Of a DNA stretch of 5,646 bases, positions 1-5,646 are shown in pieces. Under the pieces are notes generated by a model. The model was not told the origin of the DNA and searched no databases. It saw only the letters and a program-made list of their open reading frames with translations. The position numbers were made by a program, and so were the translations under genes. The first letter of the stretch is position 1. Every line of letters begins with the position of its first letter. This stretch comes from Acidobacteriaceae bacterium (GTDB taxonomy: Bacteria > Acidobacteriota > Terriglobia > Terriglobales > Acidobacteriaceae), in assembly GCA_003154055.1 (NCBI GenBank), contig PMCH01000243.1, positions 10,276-15,921 of the forward strand, given 5' to 3'.

Positions 1-707
1 GCGTCCAGACGTTCCTCGCGCGTCGGTTGCGGAGTCTTGGCGCCCACCAGATCGCCCGCGGCTTCTTTGAGCGCGCCCGTGGCTTCGCCGTTTTCATCGC
101 GGACAATCTTGCCGTTGGGCGGATCGGGCGTGTTGCGGTCAATCCCCGCCATGGCAAGAGCCTTGCTGTTTGCCCAGGAGCTGTGGCCGTCAAAGGCGAC
201 GAGATACACGGGGCGGTCCGGGACAACTTCGTCGAGGGTCTTCTTGTTCGGCAGACCGCTCGGAGCGAAGGTGGGATAGGTCCAACCCATCCCCTGAATC
301 CAGCTTTCGTTGGGGTGCGCGTCTGCATAGGCCTTGACGCGCTTCTGGATTTCGGCGACGGTGCCCGCGGCGTTGAGGTCGACCCGCGTCAGACCGAGCG
401 CGCCGTCCATGAAGTGAATATGGCAATCGGTGAAGCCCGGAAGAACCAGACGTCCCCCTGCGTCAATCACCCTGGTTGCGTTGCCGCGGTAAGCCTCGAT
501 CTTCGTTTTGTCCCCGACGCCGACAATCGTTCCGCCGCGAATGGCAATGGCTTCGGCCCACTTCTGCTGCGGATTCACGGTGTAAATACGGGCGTTGATG
601 AGAATGACGTCGGCGGCCGGCAAATTGGATTGCGCAGCCGCACAGGCCGCAAATGCCAGCGCCAGGAATAACAAGCGAATCCAGAGTCGGAGATGGGGGA
701 AGCGCAT
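1..707 (-). CDS. Exported amidohydrolase family 3 protein (YtcJ-like), N-terminal part, cut by window edge
   Basis: Translating the minus strand from the ATG at 707-705 gives 235 open codons running off the left edge with no stop. Residues about 8-25 form a hydrophobic signal peptide, with likely cleavage after an Ala run (AAA|Q, residue 25/26). A Cys at 22 (FAAC) is a poor lipobox, so a lipoprotein is possible but less likely. Residues about 33-90 are the typical N-terminal amidohydrolase beta-sandwich (ADVILINARIYTVNP, later VIDAGGRLVLPGF). The metal-binding HxH follows (TDCHIHF, His96 and His98). Further family signatures are WIQGMGW (about 136-142) and DGHSSWANSKAL (about 173-184), typical of the amidohydrolase_3/YtcJ group. 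Family members are usually 500-600 residues, so more than half, including the remaining metal ligands, lies outside. The role is metal-dependent hydrolysis of an amide or related C-N bond, probably in the periplasm; the substrate is unknown. It sits 14 bp downstream of the regulator gene and is probably co-transcribed with it. Confidence 0.9.
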   Translation of the reverse strand, partial: MRFPHLRLWIRLLFLALAFAACAAAQSNLPAADVILINARIYTVNPQQKWAEAIAIRGGTIVGVGDKTKIEAYRGNATRVIDAGGRLVLPGFTDCHIHFMDGALGLTRVDLNAAGTVAEIQKRVKAYADAHPNESWIQGMGWTYPTFAPSGLPNKKTLDEVVPDRPVYLVAFDGHSSWANSKALAMAGIDRNTPDPPNGKIVRDENGEATGALKEAAGDLVGAKTPQPTREERLD

Positions 708-724
708 GGTCCTCTTTTCAATCA
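708..724 (-). promoter_or_regulatory. Regulator stop / amidohydrolase ribosome binding site junction
   Basis: On the minus strand the regulator's TGA (724-722) is followed by a purine-rich run containing AAGAGGA (716-710) directly before the amidohydrolase ATG at 707. The Shine-Dalgarno-like core ends only 2-3 bases before the ATG, which is closer than usual. No room is left for a terminator or separate promoter, so the two genes are most simply read as one transcript, possibly with translational coupling. Confidence 0.6.
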
Positions 725-1534
725 GAATGTAGGCGGAGTGTTGATCCACAAGACCCAGGTTTCACTGCGTCCGGGATTTTTCCAGTGATGCGGCGTGCCG
801 CTCTCGAAATAGAAGCTGTCACCGCGTTTCAGATGGTACTCCTCGCTGGCGAGGGCAATGTCCAGCTCTCCGCGCAGCACGAACAGAAATTCTTCGCCTT
901 CGTGGGCGTAGGAGTCGCCGCTGCCGGCTTCCGGCGCGATGCGGAACAGGTGCGGCTCCATCACGGTGTTGCCCCAGGCGAGCAGCTCCATGCGCACACC
1001 GTTTCCCGCCTCCAGCACCTTTCGCTTCCGTGGAGACACCAGCCGGGTATTCGATTCCGTCGGATCAAAAAAATCAAGGATGTTCGTGCGGTAGAAGCGC
1101 GCCAGCTTGCGCAGCGTGCCGACGGAAGCGCTCATCTGGGAACGCTCGAGTGCGCTCAGAAAGCCGACGGAAATGCCCGCCGCGGCAGCGACTTCCGCAA
1201 GGTTGGAACCGCGCTTGGTGCGCAACTGGCGGAGGCGCGGGCCGATGGCTCCGGGCGCGCCGTCGGCGGGCGGCTGGATGACGCCCTCCCGCTTCAGCAT
1301 CTGAACGATGGCCGGCGCATTCAGGCCGCGAACCTTGCGCAGGTAGCGGGCTTTTTTCAGAAGCCGGAGGTCTTCACTGGTATAGAGCCGGTACCTGCTG
1401 GCGGTGCGGTGGGGGCGAATCAGGCCGAGGCTTTCCCAGCTCCGGATGGCGGAAGCCGAGACCCCCACGCGCCGGGCGATGTCTCCGATCTTCAAGTAAG
1501 GTTTGGGATGGCTGGACATGGAGTTCCCATTCAC
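722..1534 (-). CDS. MerR-XRE-cupin three-domain transcriptional regulator
   Basis: A cytoplasmic one-component regulator of 270 residues with three recognisable parts. Residues about 13-82 are a MerR-type winged helix (LKIGDIARRVGVSASAIRSW, then ESLGLIRP and RYRLYTSEDLRLL). Residues about 98-156 are an XRE/HTH_3 domain (LRQLRTKRGSNLAEVAAAAG, then ISVGFLSALERSQMSASVGT). Residues about 185-266 are a cupin barrel. In cupin motif 1 the usual HxH is YAH (only His211), with Glu214/Glu215 and Gly222. Motif 2 is GDSFYFESGTPHHWKN, with His249/250 and Asn253. XRE-cupin proteins such as PuuR sense small molecules and often repress catabolic genes; the extra MerR head here replaces the usual MerR coiled-coil/effector end. 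The start is uncertain. GTG at 1534 gives this length, while ATG at 1519 (five residues shorter) is an equally good choice; neither has a strong Shine-Dalgarno. The gene is divergent from the receptor gene and probably autoregulated through the inverted repeat at 1591-1615. The ligand is unknown. Confidence 0.9.
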   Translation of the reverse strand: MNGNSMSSHPKPYLKIGDIARRVGVSASAIRSWESLGLIRPHRTASRYRLYTSEDLRLLKKARYLRKVRGLNAPAIVQMLKREGVIQPPADGAPGAIGPRLRQLRTKRGSNLAEVAAAAGISVGFLSALERSQMSASVGTLRKLARFYRTNILDFFDPTESNTRLVSPRKRKVLEAGNGVRMELLAWGNTVMEPHLFRIAPEAGSGDSYAHEGEEFLFVLRGELDIALASEEYHLKRGDSFYFESGTPHHWKNPGRSETWVLWINTPPTF

Positions 1535-1566
1535 TTTTACTGATCGACCCTAGAGGAATTTTCCGC

Positions 1567-1595
1567 TTGACAGACGCCCGCGCAGTCACTAACCT
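1567..1595 (+). promoter_or_regulatory. Candidate sigma70 promoter of the TonB-dependent receptor gene
   Basis: The plus strand has a perfect -35 TTGACA (1567-1572), a 17-bp spacer and TAACCT (1590-1595). The -10 keeps the most important T, A and final T. A start near 1602 would give a leader of about 83 nt. The -10 overlaps the left arm of the inverted repeat at 1591-1615, so a bound regulator would be expected to block it. Confidence 0.55.
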
Positions 1596-1615
1596 TGCGC
1601 GATTATAGCAAGGTT
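1591..1615. promoter_or_regulatory. Probable operator: perfect 8-bp inverted repeat across both -10 elements
   Basis: AACCTTGC (1591-1598), a 9-bp spacer (1599-1607), then GCAAGGTT (1608-1615); all eight bases of each arm pair. The left arm covers the receptor promoter's -10, and the spacer contains the regulator promoter's TATAAT. The outer ACCTT/AAGGT bases resemble operators of MerR-family regulators such as CueR, although the 9-bp spacer is longer than usual there. Binding by the neighbouring MerR-XRE-cupin protein is inferred from position and symmetry, not shown. Confidence 0.6.
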
Positions 1616-1629
1616 TGTGCGGGGTGCAA
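1602..1629 (-). promoter_or_regulatory. Candidate sigma70 promoter of the regulator-amidohydrolase operon
   Basis: The minus strand has a perfect TATAAT (1607-1602). A partial -35, TTGCAC (1629-1624), lies 16 bp upstream and matches TTGACA only at TTG. Transcription would start near 1595, giving a leader of about 60 nt to the GTG or 75 nt to the ATG. The -10 lies inside the spacer of the inverted repeat at 1591-1615. It is called by consensus match only. Confidence 0.6.
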
Positions 1630-1661
1630 GCTGATTCGGATTCTGACAAAATTTCCCCTTT

Positions 1662-1679
1662 GAGGATCTGGAGGATCTG
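1662..1679 (+). repeat. Tandem 9-bp duplication carrying the receptor's Shine-Dalgarno
   Basis: GAGGATCTG occurs twice with no gap (1662-1670 and 1671-1679). The second copy, with the preceding G, gives GGAGG at 1670-1674, about 10 bases before the ATG at 1685 and thus a usable but rather distant ribosome binding site. The first copy holds a second GAGG about 19 bases from the ATG, too far for that start. This supports the ATG at 1685 over the in-frame ATG at 1712. Confidence 0.55.
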
Positions 1680-1684
1680 TTCCC

Positions 1685-4600
1685 ATGCGGCCGTCAAGAG
1701 CGATTTGGGCGATGCGTTGGCTCGCCATTGTGAGCTTGTGCCTGGTTTGTTCCACGCTGCTTTCCGCGCAAAGCACGGGCGGACGCATTTTCGGACGCGT
1801 CGCCGATCCCAGCGGCGCCGTGCTGGCGGGAGTGAATGTCTCCGCCACCAATGAAGCGACCGGCGTCAGCCGCGCCACCCAGACGAACGACAGCGGCGAC
1901 TACGTGTTTGTGGATATTCCCGTGGGCACGTATGACCTGAAATTCGAGCGGGAGGGTTTTACCAGCGCGCTGCGCAAAAGCGTCACGCTGGAAATCAACC
2001 AGGTCCTTACCCTGAACATGAGCATGCAGGTGGGGCAAACAAGAGAGGTGGTCGAGGTCACCTCCGAGGCGCCACTGGTAGACACAACCAGCACGCAAAT
2101 GGGCGCGGTGGTGAACGATCGCGCGGTATCGCAGTTGCCGTTGAATGCGCGCGACACCTACCAGTTGCTTTCGCTCCAGCCCGGTGTGCAGTCACAGACG
2201 GGAACGGACCTCTTCTATGGCAGCGATCGCGCGGGTGTCGTGTCGGTGAATGGCGGCCGCGGACGCTCCAATAACTTCAGCGTGAATGGCGGCGACGCCA
2301 ACGATCAGTTTGCCAACCTTCCCGCCGTTCAGCCGAGCCCGGACTCCATCGAGGAGTTCCGCGTTCTGACCAACACTTTCGACGCGGAGTACGGCCGGAA
2401 CTCGGGTGCGGTCGTCAATGTCGTTACGAAGTCTGGAACCAACAACTTTCACGGGAATGTGTTCGAGTTTTTCCGCAATAAGGTCCTGAATTCCAAGGGA
2501 TATTTCGACAGCGAAAAGCCCGATTTCAAGCAGAACCAGTTTGGCGGCACTTTTGGCGGCCCGATCAAGAAGGACCGGACCTTCTTCTTCACTTCATATG
2601 AAGGACGCCGCATCCGGCAGGGAATCTCTTCCGATGCCGTCACCGTTCCGAGCGGCGATTACCGGTCGGGAATTTTCCTGGGCGATCCGGGCAATCCTTC
2701 CGTGTTCACCGGTTCGATTGGATATCAGACCGTCGCCGACGTGTTGAATGGCCGGCCCGGATGCAGCGACGCCGCGGGTGCGCCCATCGTTTTGGGAGCC
2801 AACTACTCCGCCATCTTTCCAGGTTCCCACATTCCGGCGGAGTGCATGGATCCCACCGCCGTGGACATGATGTCGCAGTTTGTTCCCGGCGCCAATCGCA
2901 GCGACGGAACCTTCCAGACCGTCGCCGGAATCCACCGGGACCGCACCGACCAGTTCACTTTCAAGTTGGATCACCGGATCAACGACCGGCAGAACCTGTC
3001 TGCGTACTACTACTTCAACGACAGCACCCTGTTCGATCCCTACTCGCGGTTCCAGGCCGGTGGCGCGAATGTGCTTCAGTTCGGAGCCAATACGGCGGAG
3101 CGATACCAGCAATGGAATGTTACGCACAATTGGACGCTGCGCAACAACCTGGTAAACGAGGCTCACTTCACCATTTTCCGGGAGGCACAGGGGAATTTCC
3201 TCCATCCACAACGGAACAACATCGTTCAGGATTCCTGCAGTGCTGCAGTTCCCTCCAGCGCGTGTTTCAGCGATGGAACTCCGGACAACGCCACCGGCAT
3301 TCATCCGGGATTAGGCGCGAGCCGGGAAGGCGTGCCGTTCGTCTCGGTTTCCGGGTACTTCAACTATGGGAACAACTTCGAGGGTGAGATTCCGCAGTCG
3401 GGTAATACTTTCCAGGTGTCCGACAATCTGAGCTGGATCAAAGGCACACACACGGCGAAGTTTGGTGGAGACATTCGCTACCAGCGCTTCGACCAGACCC
3501 TGTACTACAACGTCAACGGTTATTACAGCTATTACGGCGGCGGTCCCAATGACCCCAATCTTCAAGTGCCCGCACCAACCCCCGACGATCCGACGGCGAC
3601 CGCCGAAGACATTTTCCCTAACTACCTGTTGGGCTTGCCCGACAGCTTCAGCCAGGGTTCTGCGCAGTCTGAGCATGTTCGCAGCACAATTTTCTCTGTC
3701 TTTGCCCAGGACAGTTGGAAGATTCGGCCGAATCTGACCTTGAACTACGGGTTGCGCTGGGAGTTGTTCACGCCGCTTACCGACGTGAGCGGACACGTGC
3801 AGAGTTTTCGCCCGGGACAGACCAGCAAAGCGTACCCCTGCACCGACACTCCGGATATGTATTGTCCGGTCGGGCTGCTCGTGCCCGGAGATCCGGGAGT
3901 TCCGGCAGGCCTTACGACTACGTACTACAAGACTTTTGCTCCTCGCATCGGCATCGCCTACAGTCCGGGCAGTTCCGGGAAGACCAGTATCCGCGCGGGC
4001 TGGGGGATGTTCTACAACCCGATGGAGCAGTTGGTGCTCGAGCAGTTCAGCGCCGAGCCTCCGTTCGGCGGCAGCAACCTGATCAGCTACCCGCTCTTCA
4101 ACACTCCGTATCAGGACCAGTTGGGTGATTCCCCCAAGCCAAATCCCTTCGGCGGAATCATCACTCCACCCAAGGGCCAGGACCCCGATTGGCAGAGGTA
4201 CCGGCCGTTGTTGCTCTATGGACAGTTCCAGCCTCATCTACGCACGCAATACTCAGCGCAATACAACCTGAACATTCAACGCGAGCTTACCAAGGACCTT
4301 GTCCTGCAAGTGGGGTATGTCGGGTCGCAGGGCCATCGTTTGCTGGCCAGCCACGATGTCAACTACGGCAACGCGCAGACGTGTCTGGACATGCAGGCGG
4401 TCGCGGACTACTACGACCCAAATGTGGAGGGAAACCCGAACGCTAATGCCGATCTCAACGCGGCCTACACCTGCGGGCAATTCTACTCCGACACCGCGTT
4501 TTCGCTGCCTGCGAATTCGATTCCGGAGGGCTACGCTGTCCACCTGCCGTATGGGTCGGTTGCGAGTGTTGGTCCTGGCAATCCCGACGTCACCCTCGTT

Positions 4601-5425
4601 GGCCTGCGCAAGTACAGCTCACCGAATTGCGAGCCCACCACCGGAGTGGGCTGTCCAGCGGACGGCACCCCGGTGTTCTCCAGCATCTTTGCCGAAGACA
4701 CGATTGCCAACTCGAACTACAACTCGTTCCAGGCTTCGCTGGAAAAGCGCTTCTCCCATGGGTTGCAGGCGAATATCGCGTACACGTTCAGCAAGTCGTT
4801 CGATCTGGCATCCAGTTTCGAAGGCGAACTGAATCCGCTCAATTTCCGGAAGACGTATTCGCTCTCCCAGTTCGATGCCCGCCACCGCTTCATCTTTAGC
4901 TACGTCTACCAGTTGCCCATGCCCAAGTACTCCGGTGTGGCCGGCCAGATTGTGGACGGGTGGGACCTGTCCGGCATCTACACCTACCAGGCAGGCTTTC
5001 CGATTCGCATTACATCGTCGTCGGACAACGAGCTGATGTACAGCGCGTTCTTCGAGTATCCGGGCGCGCCCGACCAGATTGCGCCGTTCCACACCATCAA
5101 TCCGAAGAAGGATTACGGAAACGGCGCTGGCTATTGGTTTGACACCTCGGCGTTCACGGAAGATACAACGTTCGGGCGCATCGGCAATGCCAAGCGCACA
5201 ATCTGCTGCGGACCGCCGATCAATAACCTCGATTTCGCGCTGCATAAAGTATTTTCGCTCAGCGAGAATAAGCGCTTCGAATTTCGAACGGAAATCTTCA
5301 ACCTGCTGAATCACACGCAATTCAACAATCCCGACGGAAACATCACCGACGGCACTGATTTCGGCCGCATCAAGCGCAGCCGCGAGCCGCGACAGGTACA
5401 ATTTGCTTTGAAGTTTTACTTCTAG
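1685..5425 (+). CDS. TonB-dependent receptor, Oar-like, with N-terminal carboxypeptidase-regulatory-like domain
   Basis: Outer-membrane active transporter of 1246 residues, energised by TonB-ExbBD. A signal peptide covers residues 1-28 (likely cleavage LLSA|QS). Residues about 32-116 are a carboxypeptidase-regulatory-like beta-sandwich (GGRIFGRVADPSGAVLAGV, then DSGDYVFVDIPVGTYDL). A TonB-box-like EVVEVTS lies at 121-127. The plug spans about 128-255 (QLPLNARDTYQLLSLQPGVQ, SIEEFRVLTNTFDAEYGRNS, VVNVVTKSGTNNFHG). The barrel fills the rest, beginning near FGGPIKKDRTFFFTSYEGRR, and ends in the outer-membrane signature QFALKFYF with a terminal Phe. Length and order are normal for the acidobacterial Oar-like group. 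Twelve cysteines in the mature chain fall in six near pairs within loop-like segments (360/387, 518/527, 719/727, 900/930, 982/990, 1174/1175). A Tyr-rich stretch at 607-617 is also notable. An in-frame ATG at 1712 could be an alternative start and keeps the signal peptide. The substrate is unknown: homologues are linked to glycans, peptides and other large molecules. The frame is intact. Confidence 0.95.
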   Translation: MRPSRAIWAMRWLAIVSLCLVCSTLLSAQSTGGRIFGRVADPSGAVLAGVNVSATNEATGVSRATQTNDSGDYVFVDIPVGTYDLKFEREGFTSALRKSVTLEINQVLTLNMSMQVGQTREVVEVTSEAPLVDTTSTQMGAVVNDRAVSQLPLNARDTYQLLSLQPGVQSQTGTDLFYGSDRAGVVSVNGGRGRSNNFSVNGGDANDQFANLPAVQPSPDSIEEFRVLTNTFDAEYGRNSGAVVNVVTKSGTNNFHGNVFEFFRNKVLNSKGYFDSEKPDFKQNQFGGTFGGPIKKDRTFFFTSYEGRRIRQGISSDAVTVPSGDYRSGIFLGDPGNPSVFTGSIGYQTVADVLNGRPGCSDAAGAPIVLGANYSAIFPGSHIPAECMDPTAVDMMSQFVPGANRSDGTFQTVAGIHRDRTDQFTFKLDHRINDRQNLSAYYYFNDSTLFDPYSRFQAGGANVLQFGANTAERYQQWNVTHNWTLRNNLVNEAHFTIFREAQGNFLHPQRNNIVQDSCSAAVPSSACFSDGTPDNATGIHPGLGASREGVPFVSVSGYFNYGNNFEGEIPQSGNTFQVSDNLSWIKGTHTAKFGGDIRYQRFDQTLYYNVNGYYSYYGGGPNDPNLQVPAPTPDDPTATAEDIFPNYLLGLPDSFSQGSAQSEHVRSTIFSVFAQDSWKIRPNLTLNYGLRWELFTPLTDVSGHVQSFRPGQTSKAYPCTDTPDMYCPVGLLVPGDPGVPAGLTTTYYKTFAPRIGIAYSPGSSGKTSIRAGWGMFYNPMEQLVLEQFSAEPPFGGSNLISYPLFNTPYQDQLGDSPKPNPFGGIITPPKGQDPDWQRYRPLLLYGQFQPHLRTQYSAQYNLNIQRELTKDLVLQVGYVGSQGHRLLASHDVNYGNAQTCLDMQAVADYYDPNVEGNPNANADLNAAYTCGQFYSDTAFSLPANSIPEGYAVHLPYGSVASVGPGNPDVTLVGLRKYSSPNCEPTTGVGCPADGTPVFSSIFAEDTIANSNYNSFQASLEKRFSHGLQANIAYTFSKSFDLASSFEGELNPLNFRKTYSLSQFDARHRFIFSYVYQLPMPKYSGVAGQIVDGWDLSGIYTYQAGFPIRITSSSDNELMYSAFFEYPGAPDQIAPFHTINPKKDYGNGAGYWFDTSAFTEDTTFGRIGNAKRTICCGPPINNLDFALHKVFSLSENKRFEFRTEIFNLLNHTQFNNPDGNITDGTDFGRIKRSREPRQVQFALKFYF

Positions 5426-5433
5426 TCCGATAC

Positions 5434-5457
5434 CCCGGGCGGCTCACCCCGCCCGGG
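5434..5457 (+). terminator. GC-rich hairpin after the receptor gene, possible terminator
   Basis: CCCGGGCGG (5434-5442) pairs perfectly with CCGCCCGGG (5449-5457) around a 6-base loop, 9 bases after the receptor stop codon. No T-run follows, so it is not a classical Rho-independent terminator. It may be a weak or factor-assisted terminator, an attenuator between receptor and aminotransferase genes, or a 3'-end stabiliser of the receptor mRNA. Confidence 0.5.
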
Positions 5458-5503
5458 CCCAATCTAATGGCCCCCGCGGCCTGAGCCTTCACTGGAGATC
5501 ACG

Positions 5504-5646
5504 ATGTACCCCGCACTGAAAAAAGAGCTCGACACCTTCGAGCGTCGTACCCCAAAGTCCGCCGAGGCGCACAAGAAGAACCTGAAGCGTCTGCCCCTGG
5601 GAGTCGCCAGTAATTACCGCGCCTACGATCCCTATCCGATTTTTGT
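5504..5646 (+). CDS. Class-III PLP-dependent aminotransferase (HemL / glutamate-1-semialdehyde aminomutase-like), N-terminal part, cut by window edge
   Basis: An ATG at 5504 with a good ribosome binding site (GGAG at 5494-5497, 6 bases away) opens a frame of 47 complete codons to the right edge. The segment LKRLPLGVASNYRAYDPYPIFV (residues 27-48, last codon incomplete) resembles the N-terminal substrate-side stretch of glutamate-1-semialdehyde aminomutase and related class-III aminotransferases, where a LPGGVNSPVRAF-like motif precedes P-F/I-F/V. The charged leading helix (residues 5-28) also fits. The variant PLGVASNYRAY is closer in style to catabolic aspartate-aminotransferase-family proteins than to biosynthetic HemL. 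The PLP lysine and the rest (about 400 residues) lie outside, so the exact reaction cannot be read. It starts 78 bp after the receptor with no clear promoter in between, so read-through from the receptor promoter is plausible. Confidence 0.7.
   Translation, partial: MYPALKKELDTFERRTPKSAEAHKKNLKRLPLGVASNYRAYDPYPIF

Noticed and set aside
27..671. Long plus-strand open frame (214 codons) opposite the amidohydrolase
   Set aside because: The minus strand here translates into a clear amidohydrolase with signal peptide, HxH and family motifs. The plus frame shows no domain and is a by-product of high-GC codon use.
653..1543. Plus-strand open frame of 296 codons opposite the regulator
   Set aside because: It lies antisense to the MerR-XRE-cupin gene, has low-complexity Ala/Gly/Arg-rich composition and no recognisable motif.
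1604..1609. TATAGC on the plus strand as the receptor -10 element
   Set aside because: It is 31 bp from the TTGACA at 1567-1572, far too long a spacer, whereas TAACCT at 1590-1595 sits at exactly 17 bp.
1591..1615. Inverted repeat read as a transcription terminator
   Set aside because: It lies upstream of both divergent genes, has a 9-base spacer, no T-run and overlaps both promoter -10 elements, so an operator is the better reading.
1712..1714. Alternative ATG start for the receptor
   Set aside because: It would still keep a signal peptide, but the best ribosome binding site (GGAGG at 1670-1674) is placed for the ATG at 1685; kept only as an alternative.
2594..4237. Two long minus-strand open frames (236 and 308 codons, 2594-3304 and 3311-4237) inside the receptor gene
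   Set aside because: Both are antisense to well-conserved receptor barrel sequence and rich in Arg/Val/Gly with no fold or ribosome binding site seen; treated as antisense shadows.
4619..5401. Minus-strand open frame of 260 codons opposite the receptor C-terminus
   Set aside because: The plus strand encodes the typical C-terminal barrel strands and terminal Phe; the antisense frame has no supported domain.

Overview
The window looks like chromosomal DNA from a Gram-negative soil bacterium, most likely an Acidobacteriota (Bryobacter/Solibacter-like). The main reason is a 1246-residue TonB-dependent receptor of the Oar-like type, with an N-terminal carboxypeptidase-regulatory-like domain followed by plug and barrel. 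This architecture is greatly expanded in that phylum. Moderately high GC and the company of exported amidohydrolase and class-III aminotransferase genes fit. The taxonomic call is inference from protein style, not from a marker gene.

Layout: positions 1-707 (minus) hold the N-terminal 235 codons of an exported amidohydrolase-3 (YtcJ-like) enzyme that runs off the left edge. Positions 722-1534 (minus) encode a 270-residue regulator that joins a MerR-type DNA-binding domain, an XRE-type DNA-binding domain and a C-terminal cupin. The regulator lies upstream of the amidohydrolase with a 14-bp gap, so the two probably form one leftward operon. Positions 1535-1684 are a divergent control region. 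It holds two candidate sigma70-type promoters whose -10 elements sit side by side, and a perfect 8-bp inverted repeat covers both. Positions 1685-5425 (plus) encode the TonB-dependent receptor. A perfect 9-bp GC-rich hairpin follows in a 78-bp gap, and at 5504 the first 47 codons of a class-III, PLP-dependent aminotransferase (HemL-like) run off the right edge. No stretch over 300 bases lacks a gene.

Working model (inference): a substrate-inducible uptake and catabolism locus. The receptor would import a nitrogen-containing or amide-bearing compound across the outer membrane. The exported amidohydrolase would hydrolyse it or a relative, and the aminotransferase would process an amine or amino acid product. 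The cupin-bearing regulator would sense a small molecule and act at the shared operator on both divergent units. The two best second looks are the double-HTH-plus-cupin regulator with its operator, and the six cysteine pairs in the receptor barrel. I saw no mobile element, CRISPR array, tRNA or rRNA.
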